This document shows, piece after piece, positions 1-8,704 of a stretch of 64,000 nt of DNA. The notes under the pieces were generated by a model that was given only the letters and a program-made list of their open reading frames with translations, did no database searches and was not told the DNA's origin. Every line of letters begins with the position of its first letter. The first letter of the stretch is position 1. This DNA comes from Pelomonas sp036401055 (GTDB lineage Bacteria; Pseudomonadota; Gammaproteobacteria; Burkholderiales; Burkholderiaceae_C): positions 1-64,000 of the forward strand of contig DASWWC010000062.1 in the NCBI GenBank assembly GCA_036401055.1. Direction: 5' to 3'. The position numbers and the translations under genes were made by a program.

Positions 1-1
1 G

Positions 2-430
2 AAGCTCACCGGCCGGCACTTCCTGTCGCGCAATATCACGATCCAGTTCCCCGAGGAAAAGACGCCGCTGTCGCCGCGCTTCCGTGGCCTGCATGCGCTG
101 CGCCGCTACGAGAACGGTGAAGAGCGCTGCATCGCCTGCAAGCTTTGCGAGGCCGTCTGCCCCGCGATGGCCATCACCATCGAGAGTGACGTCCGCGCCG
201 ATGGCAGCCGCCGCACCACGCGCTACGACATCGATCTGACCAAGTGCATCTTCTGCGGCTTCTGCGAGGAAAGCTGCCCGGTGGACTCGATCGTCGAGAC
301 CAGCATCTTCGAATACCACGGCGAAAAGCGCGGCGACCTCTACTTCACCAAGGACATGCTGCTGGCGGTCGGTGACAAGTACGAGCCGCAAATTGCTGCG
401 CAAAAGGAGGCCGACGCCAAGTACCGCTGA
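2..430 (+). CDS. nuoI: NADH-quinone oxidoreductase subunit I, 5' end outside window
   Basis: This is the C-terminal 142 residues of the complex I subunit that carries two 4Fe-4S clusters between the peripheral arm and the quinone site. Two ferredoxin CxxCxxCxxxCP motifs are visible, CIACKLCEAVCP and CIFCGFCEESCP, at about visible residues 43-53 and 82-92. The reading frame is already open at base 2, so the start lies upstream of the window. It is followed by nuoJ after 53 bases, the usual gene order. Identification is secure from the motif pair and context. Confidence 0.97.
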   Translation, partial: KLTGRHFLSRNITIQFPEEKTPLSPRFRGLHALRRYENGEERCIACKLCEAVCPAMAITIESDVRADGSRRTTRYDIDLTKCIFCGFCEESCPVDSIVETSIFEYHGEKRGDLYFTKDMLLAVGDKYEPQIAAQKEADAKYR

Positions 431-483
431 TCGCTGAACGGCCGCAAAGCCGCAGCGGTCCAGCTCAGCTGGCCTGGATACGT

Positions 484-1125
484 ATGGACATCACGACCAT
501 CCTCTTCTACGTCTTCTCCGGCATCCTGCTGGTGAGTTCGTTCCGCGTCATCACGGCGCGCAGCACCGTGCATGCGGCGCTGTTCCTTATCCTGTCGTTC
601 TTCACGGCGTCCTGCATCTGGATGCTGCTGAAGGCCGAGTTCCTGGCCATCGCGCTGGTGCTCGTCTACATCGGCGCCGTCATGGTGCTGTTCCTGTTCG
701 TCGTCATGATGCTCGACCTGAACACGGACAGCATGCGTGAGGGCTTCTGGAAGCATCTGCCCGTGGCGGCCATCGTCGGCGCGCTGATCGCCTTCGAGAT
801 GGGCATCGTGCTGATGGGCGGCTTCAAGCTGGCCGACGCGCCTGTTGCCACCCCCGAGCAGGTGCAGATGGGCAACACCAAGCTGCTGGGCATCGAGATC
901 TACACGAACTACCTGTACCCGCTGCAGATCGCGGCCGTGCTGCTGCTGGTGGCCATCATCGCCGCCATCGCGCTGACGCTGCGCCGCCGCAAGGACTCGC
1001 GCGCCATGGACCCGTCCGAGCAGGTCAAGGTCACCAAGGACCAGCGCCTGAAGATCGTCAAGATGGCCCCGACCGTGGCCGCGCCTGCGCAGGCTGAAGC
1101 ACCCAAGGAAGGAGGCCAGGCATGA
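484..1125 (+). CDS. nuoJ: NADH-quinone oxidoreductase subunit J
   Basis: This is a 213-residue membrane subunit of the complex I proton-pumping arm. Five hydrophobic segments are visible at roughly residues 4-22, 28-46, 54-76, 92-112 and 145-168. A charged cytoplasmic tail of about 45 residues follows, rich in Lys, Ala and Pro; such tails are common in betaproteobacterial NuoJ. Its stop overlaps the nuoK start as ATGA, pointing to translational coupling. Position between nuoI and nuoK confirms the assignment. Confidence 0.96.
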   Translation: MDITTILFYVFSGILLVSSFRVITARSTVHAALFLILSFFTASCIWMLLKAEFLAIALVLVYIGAVMVLFLFVVMMLDLNTDSMREGFWKHLPVAAIVGALIAFEMGIVLMGGFKLADAPVATPEQVQMGNTKLLGIEIYTNYLYPLQIAAVLLLVAIIAAIALTLRRRKDSRAMDPSEQVKVTKDQRLKIVKMAPTVAAPAQAEAPKEGGQA

Positions 1126-1451
1126 CCGGCATCGCTGGACTGAGCGGCCTGACGCTGGGCCATTTCCTGACGCTGGGCGCGATGCTGTTCGCGCTGTCGG
1201 TGATCGGCATCTTCCTGAACCGCAAGAACCTGATCGTGCTGCTGATGGCCATCGAGCTGATGCTGCTGGCGGTCAACATGAACTTCGTCGCCTTCTCGCA
1301 CTACCTGGGCGACATGGCGGGCCAGGTCTTCGTGTTCTTCATCCTGACCGTCGCGGCGGCCGAGTCGGCCATCGGCCTGGCCATCCTGGTCGTGCTGTTC
1401 CGCAACCGCGCCAGCATCAACGTCGAGGAACTCGACGCGCTGAAGGGCTAA
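1122..1451 (+). CDS. nuoK: NADH-quinone oxidoreductase subunit K
   Basis: This is a 109-residue, three-helix complex I subunit of the Mrp-antiporter MnhC type. The two membrane-embedded glutamates needed for proton transfer in the family are present as E45 (in MAIELMLL) and E81 (in AAAESAIGL). They sit nine residues later than in E. coli because of a longer N-terminus. A GGAGG ribosome site lies about 8 bases upstream of the ATG, inside the end of nuoJ. It is translationally coupled to nuoJ. Confidence 0.96.
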   Translation: MTGIAGLSGLTLGHFLTLGAMLFALSVIGIFLNRKNLIVLLMAIELMLLAVNMNFVAFSHYLGDMAGQVFVFFILTVAAAESAIGLAILVVLFRNRASINVEELDALKG

Positions 1452-1458
1452 GAACAAG

Positions 1459-3504
1459 ATGTCTGCACAACTCTCGCAAAACACGCTGCTCGCGGTGCCG
1501 CTGGCGCCGCTGGTGGGCGCCATCGTGGCCGGATTCTTCGGCAAGACGGTGGGCCGCCGCGGCTCGCACGTCATCACCATCCTGGGCGTGCTGATCGCCT
1601 TCATCCTGTCGGCCCAGACGCTGTACAGCGTCGCGGTGGACGGCGCGCGCTTCAACGCCACCATCTACGAATGGATGGTGCTGGGCCCGCTGAAGATGGA
1701 GGTCGGCTTCCTCGTCGACGGCCTGACCGCCATGATGATGTGCGTCGTGACCTTCGTGTCGCTGATGGTGCACATCTACACCATCGGCTACATGGAAGAA
1801 GACGACGGCTACCAGCGCTTCTTCTCCTACATCTCGCTGTTCACGTTCAGCATGCTGATGCTGGTCATGAGCAACAACATGCTGCAGCTGTTCTTCGGCT
1901 GGGAAGCGGTGGGCCTGGTGTCCTACCTGCTGATCGGCTTCTGGTACAAGAAGCCGACGGCCATCTTCGCCAACATGAAGGCCTTCCTGGTGAACCGTGT
2001 CGGCGACTTCGGCTTCATCCTGGGCATCGGCCTGCTGCTGGCCTACGGAGGCTCGCTGAATTACGCCGAGACCTTCGCCAAGAAGGACCTGCTGGCGCAG
2101 ATGCTCTTCCCCGGCACCGACTGGGCGCTGCTGAGCGTGGCCTGCATCTGCCTGTTCATCGGTGCGATGGGCAAGTCGGCGCAGTTCCCGCTGCACGTCT
2201 GGCTGCCGGACTCCATGGAAGGCCCGACGCCCATCTCCGCGCTGATCCACGCGGCGACGATGGTGACGGCAGGCATCTTCATGGTGGCGCGCTTCTCGCC
2301 GCTGTTCGAGCTGAGCGACACGGCGCTGAACTTCGTCATGGTGATCGGTGCGATCACGGCGCTGTTCATGGGCTTCCTGGGCATCATCCAGAACGACATC
2401 AAGCGCGTCGTCGCGTATTCCACGCTGTCGCAGCTGGGCTACATGACCGTCGCGCTGGGCGCGTCGGCCTACTCGGTCGCCGTCTTCCACCTGATGACGC
2501 ACGCCTTCTTCAAGGCGCTGCTGTTCCTCGGCGCGGGCTCCGTCATCATCGGCATGCACCACGACCAGGACATCCGCAACATGGGCGGCCTGCGCAAGTA
2601 CATGCCCATCACGTGGATCACGTCGCTGCTGGGCTCGCTGGCGCTGATCGGCACGCCGCTGTTCTCGGGCTTCTACTCCAAGGATTCCATCATCGAGGCC
2701 GTGCACGCCAGCAAGCTGCCGGCGTCGGGCATCACCTACGTCGCCGTGCTGATCGGCGTGTTCGTGACGGCGTTCTACTCGTTCCGGATGTACTTCCTCG
2801 TCTTCCATGGCAAGGAGCACTTCCACCACAAGCCTTTCCCGGGCGAGCACGATCACCATGACGACCATGGCGACGACCACGGGCATGCGCACACGCCGCA
2901 CGAGTCGCCCGCCGTCGTCTGGGTGCCGCTGGTGCTGCTGGCGATTCCTTCGGTGGTGATCGGCTTCCTGACGATCCATCCGATGCTGTACGGCGACTTC
3001 CTGAAGGACGCCATCACCGTCAACGCTGCGGCCCACCCGGCCATGGCCGAGATCGCGCACCACTTCCATGGTGCTGCCGCGATGGCGCTGCACGGCCTGC
3101 AGACGCTGCCGTTCTGGCTGGCGCTGGGCGGTGTGGTCACGGCCTACGTGTTCTACATGGTGGCTCCGAGCATCCCGGCGACCTTCGCCAAGGTGCTGCG
3201 CCCGGTCATCGTCGTCATGGAGAACAAGTACTTCATGGACTGGTTCAACGAGAACGTGCTGGCTCGTCTGGCCCGTGCACTCGGCTATGGCCTGTGGAAG
3301 GGTGGCGATGGCGCGCTGATCGACGGCGTGATCATCAACGGCTCGGCCAAGACCGTGGGCGGCATCGCCGGCCTGGTGCGCCGCGTGCAGACCGGCTTCC
3401 TGTACTGGTACGCCCTGGTCATGATCCTCGGCGTGATGGGTCTGATGACCTGGCAGCTCTGGCCCTATATCGAGCCCCAGTTCAAGGCCCTGATCGGCGG
3501 CTGA
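1459..3504 (+). CDS. nuoL: NADH-quinone oxidoreductase subunit L
   Basis: This is the largest antiporter-like subunit of complex I, 681 residues with many transmembrane helices and the long lateral helix expected at the C-terminus. The conserved glutamate of the proton channel is visible in LFFGWEAVGL (E149). A loop at about residues 453-482 is unusually rich in His and Asp (HDHHDDHGDDHGHAH is part of it) and lies between helices. It starts 7 bases after nuoK with only a weak ribosome site and is followed by nuoM. Confidence 0.96.
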   Translation: MSAQLSQNTLLAVPLAPLVGAIVAGFFGKTVGRRGSHVITILGVLIAFILSAQTLYSVAVDGARFNATIYEWMVLGPLKMEVGFLVDGLTAMMMCVVTFVSLMVHIYTIGYMEEDDGYQRFFSYISLFTFSMLMLVMSNNMLQLFFGWEAVGLVSYLLIGFWYKKPTAIFANMKAFLVNRVGDFGFILGIGLLLAYGGSLNYAETFAKKDLLAQMLFPGTDWALLSVACICLFIGAMGKSAQFPLHVWLPDSMEGPTPISALIHAATMVTAGIFMVARFSPLFELSDTALNFVMVIGAITALFMGFLGIIQNDIKRVVAYSTLSQLGYMTVALGASAYSVAVFHLMTHAFFKALLFLGAGSVIIGMHHDQDIRNMGGLRKYMPITWITSLLGSLALIGTPLFSGFYSKDSIIEAVHASKLPASGITYVAVLIGVFVTAFYSFRMYFLVFHGKEHFHHKPFPGEHDHHDDHGDDHGHAHTPHESPAVVWVPLVLLAIPSVVIGFLTIHPMLYGDFLKDAITVNAAAHPAMAEIAHHFHGAAAMALHGLQTLPFWLALGGVVTAYVFYMVAPSIPATFAKVLRPVIVVMENKYFMDWFNENVLARLARALGYGLWKGGDGALIDGVIINGSAKTVGGIAGLVRRVQTGFLYWYALVMILGVMGLMTWQLWPYIEPQFKALIGG

Positions 3505-3518
3505 GAAGGACAAGAAGA

Positions 3519-4994
3519 ATGTTGCTGAGTCTTGCGATTTTCCTGCCCATCGTCTGCGGCGCTCTGCTGCTGGCGGTCGGTCGTGACGAACAGGCCAACA
3601 CCTCGCGCTGGATGGCGTTGGTGGCTGCCGTGGCGAGCTTCCTCGTCACCCTCCCGCTGATCACGGGCTTCGACACCTCGACGGCTGCGATGCAGTTCGT
3701 CGAGAACCTGGCCTGGATCGAGCGTTTCAACATCCGCTACCACCTGGGCGTGGACGGCATCTCGATGTGGTTCGTGCCGCTGACGGCGTTCATCACCGTC
3801 ATCGTCGTCATCTCCGCCTGGGAGGTCATCGAGACGCGCGTGAACCAGTACATGGGCGCCTTCCTGATCCTTTCGGGCCTGATGGTGGGTGTGTTCAGCG
3901 CGCTGGACGGCATGCTGTTCTACGTGTTCTTCGAGGCCACGCTGATCCCGATGTACATCATCATCGGCGTCTGGGGCGGCCCGAACCGCGTCTACGCGGC
4001 CTTCAAGTTCTTCCTGTACACGCTGGCCGGCTCGCTGCTGATGCTGATCGCGCTGCTCTACCTGTACGTGCAATCCGGCGGCAGTTTCGACATCCAGACG
4101 TGGCACAAGCTGCCGCTGCCCATGGGCGCGCAGACCTGGCTGTTCTTCGCCTTCCTGGCCGCGTTCTCGGTCAAGGTGCCGATGTGGCCCGTGCACACCT
4201 GGCTGCCCGACGCCCACGTCGAGGCGCCCACCGGCGGCTCCGTCGTGCTGGCGGCCATCATGCTGAAGCTGGGTTGCTACGGCTTCCTGCGCTTCTCCAT
4301 GCCCATCGCCCCCGACGCCGCGCGCGAATGGGCCTGGCTCATCATCGCGATGTCGCTGATCGCCGTCGTCTACATCGGCCTGGTGGCCCTGGTGCAGAAG
4401 GACATGAAAAAGCTGGTGGCCTACTCGTCCATCGCACACATGGGCTTCGTGACGCTGGGCTTCTTCATCTTCAACGAGCTGGGCGTTTCCGGCGGCCTGG
4501 TGCAGATGATTGCGCACGGGTTCGTGTCGGGTGCCATGTTCCTGTGCATCGGTGTGCTGTACGACCGCGTGCATTCGCGTGAGATTGCCTCCTACGGCGG
4601 CGTGGTCAACACCATGCCCAAGTTCGCTGCCTTCGCGGTGTTCTTCGGCATGGCCAACTGCGGCCTGCCCGCCACCGCCGGTTTCGTCGGCGAGTGGATG
4701 GTCATCCTGGGCACGGTGAAGTTCAACTTCTGGCTGGGCGGCGTCGCCGCCACGGCGCTGATCTTTGGCGCGGCCTACACGCTGTGGATGGTCAAGCGCG
4801 TCTACTTTGGCGATATCGCCAATGACGACGTGCGTGCGCTGACCGACATCAACAAGCGTGAATTCACCATGCTGGCCATCCTGGCCGTCGCGACGCTGTA
4901 CATGGGCCTGCATCCCAAGCCGTTCACGGACGTGATGCACCACTCGGTCGACGGGCTGCTGAAGCACGTGGCCGTCAGCAAGATCCCGGCCTGA
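3519..4994 (+). CDS. nuoM: NADH-quinone oxidoreductase subunit M
   Basis: This is the 491-residue second antiporter-like subunit of complex I. The proton-channel glutamate is present in VFFEATLIPMY (E139), and the family signature around WPVHTWLPDAHVEAP is visible near residue 225. The ATG at 3519 was chosen because it follows a GAGAAGGA ribosome site directly after nuoL and begins with MLLSLAIFLP, a hydrophobic first helix as in homologues. The frame is open further upstream, but only as antisense-like arginine-rich sequence inside nuoL. Confidence 0.96.
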   Translation: MLLSLAIFLPIVCGALLLAVGRDEQANTSRWMALVAAVASFLVTLPLITGFDTSTAAMQFVENLAWIERFNIRYHLGVDGISMWFVPLTAFITVIVVISAWEVIETRVNQYMGAFLILSGLMVGVFSALDGMLFYVFFEATLIPMYIIIGVWGGPNRVYAAFKFFLYTLAGSLLMLIALLYLYVQSGGSFDIQTWHKLPLPMGAQTWLFFAFLAAFSVKVPMWPVHTWLPDAHVEAPTGGSVVLAAIMLKLGCYGFLRFSMPIAPDAAREWAWLIIAMSLIAVVYIGLVALVQKDMKKLVAYSSIAHMGFVTLGFFIFNELGVSGGLVQMIAHGFVSGAMFLCIGVLYDRVHSREIASYGGVVNTMPKFAAFAVFFGMANCGLPATAGFVGEWMVILGTVKFNFWLGGVAATALIFGAAYTLWMVKRVYFGDIANDDVRALTDINKREFTMLAILAVATLYMGLHPKPFTDVMHHSVDGLLKHVAVSKIPA

Positions 4995-5015
4995 TTCCAG
5001 CCAGAGGCGAAAAGA

Positions 5016-6497
5016 ATGAACGACATGAACTGGCTCGCGATCTATCCCGAGATCCTGTTGCTGGCCGCCAGCTGCATCGTGGCGCTGGTAGACCTGTGGG
5101 TCACCGACGAGCAGCGTCGCCCCACCTACTGGCTGACCCAGCTGACGCTGCTGGTCGTGGCCGGCATGCATTTCAGCTACTACGGCGCCGGCCAAACGAC
5201 TTACGCCATGCAGGGCATGGTGGTGGCCGACCCCATGGGCCATTTGCTGGCGGGCTTTGCCTGCATCGCGACCATGGTCACGCTGGTCTATGCGCGTCCC
5301 TACGCCGCCTCGCGCGACATGCTCAAGGGCGAGCTGTTCACGCTGAGCCTGCTGTCGCTGCTGGGCATCAACGTGATGCTGTCGGCCAACAACTTCCTGG
5401 TCATCTACCTCGGCCTGGAGCTGATGAGCCTGTCGCTGTACGCGCTCGTCGCGCTGCGCCGCGACCACGCCGTCTCGACCGAGGCCGCGATGAAGTACTT
5501 CGTGCTGGGCGCGCTGGCCAGCGGCTTCCTGCTGTACGGCCTGTCCATGATGTACGGCGCCACCGGCTCGCTGACCATCCCCGAAGTGTTCGAGGTCATC
5601 TCCAAGGGCATCCCGAACAAGGCCGTGCTGGTGTTCGGCGTGGTCTTCGTCGTCGCCGGCCTGGCCTTCAAGCTGGGTGCCGCGCCCTTCCACATGTGGG
5701 TGCCCGACGTCTACCAGGGCGCGCCCACGGCCGTCACGCTGCTGATCGGCGGCGCGCCCAAGCTGGCCGCCTTCGCCATCACGGTGCGCCTGTTGGTTGA
5801 GGGCATGCTGGGCCTGGCCGTGGACTGGCAGCAGATGCTGGTCGTGCTGGCCGTCGTGTCGCTGCTGATCGGCAACCTGGCCGCCATCGCGCAGACCAAC
5901 CTGAAGCGCATGCTGGCCTACTCGACCATCGCCAACATGGGCTTCATGCTGCTGGGCATGGCCTCGGGCGTCGTCAACAACGGCACCGAATGGGGGCCCA
6001 ACGCCTACAGCGCCGCGATGTTCTACGCCATCACCTACGTGCTGACGACGCTGGGCACCTTCGGCATGGTCATCCTGATGTCGCGCCAGGGCCATGAGGC
6101 CGAGGAGATCAAGGACCTGGCCGGCCTGGCCAAGCGCAGCCCGTGGTTCGCGCTGGTCATGACGCTGTTCATGTTCTCGCTGGCCGGCGTGCCGCCCACC
6201 GTGGGCTTCTACGCCAAGCTGGCGGTGCTGCAGGCCATGGTCGCCACGGGCGTGGGCTTCTACCTGGGCCTGGCGATCTTCGCGGTCGTCGTGTCCCTGG
6301 TCGGCGCCTTCTACTACCTGCGCGTCGTCAAGGTCATGTTCTTCGATGCGCCCACCGACAGCGCGCCGCTGGCTGCGCCGGCCGACGTGCGCCTGGTCAT
6401 GTCGCTGAACGGCGCTGCCGTGCTGGTCTTCGGCCTGCTGCCGGGCGGCCTGCTGGAGCTCTGCAAGCACGCCATCCTGCGCGCGCTGGCGACCTGA
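5016..6497 (+). CDS. nuoN: NADH-quinone oxidoreductase subunit N
   Basis: This is the 493-residue third antiporter-like subunit, completing the membrane arm (J, K, L, M, N in order). The channel glutamate lies in IYLGLELMSLSLYAL, and FHMWVPDVYQGAP matches the conserved loop shared with NuoL and NuoM. An AGAGGCG ribosome site lies close to the ATG. It is the last nuo gene; the two genes after it are typical Burkholderiales passengers of this operon. Confidence 0.96.
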   Translation: MNDMNWLAIYPEILLLAASCIVALVDLWVTDEQRRPTYWLTQLTLLVVAGMHFSYYGAGQTTYAMQGMVVADPMGHLLAGFACIATMVTLVYARPYAASRDMLKGELFTLSLLSLLGINVMLSANNFLVIYLGLELMSLSLYALVALRRDHAVSTEAAMKYFVLGALASGFLLYGLSMMYGATGSLTIPEVFEVISKGIPNKAVLVFGVVFVVAGLAFKLGAAPFHMWVPDVYQGAPTAVTLLIGGAPKLAAFAITVRLLVEGMLGLAVDWQQMLVVLAVVSLLIGNLAAIAQTNLKRMLAYSTIANMGFMLLGMASGVVNNGTEWGPNAYSAAMFYAITYVLTTLGTFGMVILMSRQGHEAEEIKDLAGLAKRSPWFALVMTLFMFSLAGVPPTVGFYAKLAVLQAMVATGVGFYLGLAIFAVVVSLVGAFYYLRVVKVMFFDAPTDSAPLAAPADVRLVMSLNGAAVLVFGLLPGGLLELCKHAILRALAT

Positions 6498-6509
6498 CGA
6501 CGTCGGGCC

Positions 6510-6812
6510 ATGGACCAGTCCATTGCTGTCTGGCTGGTCCTGGCCGTGGCCGTCGTCGCGGCCAACCTGCCTTACTTCAACGAGCGTCTGCTGCTGGTAG
6601 GCCCGCGCCGCACCCCCAAGGGCGCCGGCTGGCGGCTGCTGGAACTGGCGCTGATGGCGGTGCTGACCTATGCGCTGGGGGCGCTGTTCGAAGGCCGTAT
6701 CGGCCAGCGGCATGGCCAGGGCTGGGAGTTCTACGCCGCCGGGGCCTGCCTGTTCATCACGCTGGGCTTTCCCGGCTTCGTCTGGAGGTATCTGCGCCGT
6801 GGCCGAGGCTGA
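6510..6812 (+). CDS. DUF2818 family small membrane protein
   Basis: This 100-residue protein has three hydrophobic segments (about residues 5-20, 45-62 and 73-92) and a central PRRTPKGAGWRLLE stretch. Proteins of this family, DUF2818, are found directly downstream of nuoN in many Burkholderiales; the function is unknown and I infer only a link to complex I by position. It lies 12 bases after nuoN and its end overlaps the next gene by 14 bases. Confidence 0.85.
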   Translation: MDQSIAVWLVLAVAVVAANLPYFNERLLLVGPRRTPKGAGWRLLELALMAVLTYALGALFEGRIGQRHGQGWEFYAAGACLFITLGFPGFVWRYLRRGRG

Positions 6813-7377
6813 CGATCATCTGGTCGAGCGCCCGCTGGCCAGCGAGCAGGTCTTCCAGGGGCATTTCCTGGACGTTCGCCGCGACCGCGTCGCGCTGCCC
6901 GACGGTGGCTCGGCCACGCGCGAGTACATCCGCCATCCCGGTGCCGTCATGATCGTCCCCCTGCTGGACGACGGCCGCCTGCTCATGGAGCGCCAGTACC
7001 GTTACCCCATGGGCCGGGTCATGCTGGAGTTCCCGGCCGGCAAGCTCGATGCGGGCGAGGACCCCTTCGAGTGCGGCCGTCGTGAGCTGCTGGAGGAGAC
7101 CGGCTACAGCGCCGCCGAGTGGGCCTATGCCGGCGTGCTGAACAACGCCATCGCCTACTCGGACGAGGGCATCCACATCTACTTTGCGCGCGGCCTGCAG
7201 CGCGGCCAGCAGAAGCTGGACGACGGCGAGTTTCTCGAACTCGTCACGCACAGCGTGGACGAGCTCGACCTGCTGGCCTCGCGCGGCGAGCTGACCGACG
7301 CCAAGACCTTGATCGGCCTGCTGTGGCTGCAGCGCTGGCGGCAGGGTGCGTGGACGCTGGACTGGCGTCGCGCCTGA
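6799..7377 (+). CDS. NUDIX hydrolase, ADP-ribose pyrophosphatase type
   Basis: This 192-residue enzyme of the NUDIX superfamily probably hydrolyses ADP-ribose or a similar nucleoside diphosphate. The NUDIX box is complete at residues 81-103, reading GKLDAGEDPFECGRRELLEE then TGY, with the REL/EE metal ligands intact. The GTG at 6799 was chosen because the protein then starts with the usual short N-terminal strand before QVFQGHFLDVRRD, and the next Met is inside the fold. It overlaps the DUF2818 gene, so the two are likely co-translated. Confidence 0.85.
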   Translation: MAEADDHLVERPLASEQVFQGHFLDVRRDRVALPDGGSATREYIRHPGAVMIVPLLDDGRLLMERQYRYPMGRVMLEFPAGKLDAGEDPFECGRRELLEETGYSAAEWAYAGVLNNAIAYSDEGIHIYFARGLQRGQQKLDDGEFLELVTHSVDELDLLASRGELTDAKTLIGLLWLQRWRQGAWTLDWRRA

Positions 7378-7456
7378 GCGCAGCCGCGGCTGCTGGCGGG
7401 AAGGCCTTGCGGCCTCCCGTAACCTGAATGACTCCCCGGTGCATGACCTCTGGCGT

Positions 7457-7472
7457 AACGTTGCCAGACGTT
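7457..7472. promoter_or_regulatory. weak inverted repeat upstream of first RND operon
   Basis: AACGT and ACGTT arms are separated by six bases, centred about 65 bases before the adaptor start. The 152-base gap here holds no gene. The arms are short, so an operator role is only a possibility. Confidence 0.2.
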
Positions 7473-7529
7473 TAAGCTCGGGCGCTTTTGTTCGCCGCCC
7501 GCCATCCGATTTCTGAAGAAAGCTGCTCC

Positions 7530-8687
7530 ATGAAGCGTGCAACGCCGATCCTGACTGCTCTGACCCTGGCCCTGACCCTCACCGCCTGCGGCAAGGGCGG
7601 CAAGCCCGACGAGGCCAAGGCCGCCACGGCCAAGGCGGCCGCACCGCTGCTGCTGGCACCCGAGGATCTGCGCCAGGTGGGGCAGAGCGGCCTGATCGGC
7701 GCGCCCGTCATCAGCGGCGCCATCCAGCCCGCGCGTCGCGCCGACCTGCGTGCCGAGGTGGCCGCCGTCGTGCTGCAGGTGGCCAAGGACAACGGCGAGC
7801 GCGTGCGCGCCGGCGACCTCATCATCCGCCTGGACGCCACGGCCATCCGCGACAGCCTGACCTCCGCCGAGGAGGCGCTGCGTGCCGCCCAGCAGAGCTT
7901 CGAGCAGACCGAGCGCGTGCTGGTCCGCCAGCGCACGCTGAACCAGCAGGGCATGATCTCCATGCAAGGTCTGGAGGACGCCGAGGTGCGGCGCAATTCC
8001 GCGCAGAGTGAGCTGGCCGCGGCGAAGGCCCGTCTCGTGACGGCCCGCCAGCAGGTCTCGCGCACCGAGGTGCGCGCACCGTTCGACGGAGTCGTCAGCG
8101 AACGCAAGATCTCCGTCGGCGACACCGTGCAGGTGGGCCGCGAACTGGTCAAGGTCATTGACCCGTCCTCCATGCGCTTCGAGGGCCAGGTCTCGGCGGA
8201 CCGCCTCGGTGAGCTGAAGCTGGGCCAGCCCGTGTCCTTCCGCATCAACGGCTTCGGCGACGCCGAGTTCCGCGGCAAGCTGGCGCGCATCGACGCCGCT
8301 GCCAACGCGACGACGCGCCAGGTCGAGCTGATCGCCGAGTTCACTGACAAGACCAAGGCGCCGCAGGTGGCCGGCCTCTATGCCGAAGGCCGCGTCGAGA
8401 GCGCGGACCGCCGCGCGCTGGTGCTGGCCGAGGGTTCCATCCAGCGGCAGGGCGACAGTGCCTTTGTCTGGAAGCTGGAAGGCCATCAGATCAAGAAGGT
8501 CGCCGTGACGCTGGGCGAGCGCGACGACCGGCGCGGCGAGGTGGTGGTGGCCTCCGGCCTGGCCCTGGGTGACCAGGTGCTGCGCGCGCCCACGGACAGC
8601 CTCATTGACGGCGCCCCGGTGCAGCGCGTCGCGGCCGGCGCCGCAGCCGCCTCGGCCGTGGCCGCCGCCCAGCCCGCCAGCAAGTAA
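7530..8687 (+). CDS. RND efflux periplasmic adaptor, lipoprotein
   Basis: This is the membrane-fusion (adaptor) subunit of an RND efflux pump, 385 residues. A lipoprotein signal peptide ends at LTAC, with the lipidated Cys at residue 20. A biotinyl-lipoyl-like strand, a coiled-coil hairpin rich in Ala, Glu and Gln (about residues 105-165), the VRAPFDGVVSERKISVGDTV return strand and a beta-barrel domain follow in order. The ATG at 7530 was chosen because it gives the clean lipobox. It is 17 bases upstream of the permease gene. No outer-membrane channel gene is nearby. Confidence 0.9.
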   Translation: MKRATPILTALTLALTLTACGKGGKPDEAKAATAKAAAPLLLAPEDLRQVGQSGLIGAPVISGAIQPARRADLRAEVAAVVLQVAKDNGERVRAGDLIIRLDATAIRDSLTSAEEALRAAQQSFEQTERVLVRQRTLNQQGMISMQGLEDAEVRRNSAQSELAAAKARLVTARQQVSRTEVRAPFDGVVSERKISVGDTVQVGRELVKVIDPSSMRFEGQVSADRLGELKLGQPVSFRINGFGDAEFRGKLARIDAAANATTRQVELIAEFTDKTKAPQVAGLYAEGRVESADRRALVLAEGSIQRQGDSAFVWKLEGHQIKKVAVTLGERDDRRGEVVVASGLALGDQVLRAPTDSLIDGAPVQRVAAGAAAASAVAAAQPASK

Positions 8688-8704
8688 ACCGCAGGAGACC
8701 GTCC

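Noticed and set aside
3465..6713. Open frame of over 1000 codons on the minus strand across nuoM and nuoN
   Set aside because: His/Gln/Arg-rich translation typical of antisense frames in GC-rich DNA; the plus strand holds well-identified nuo genes.
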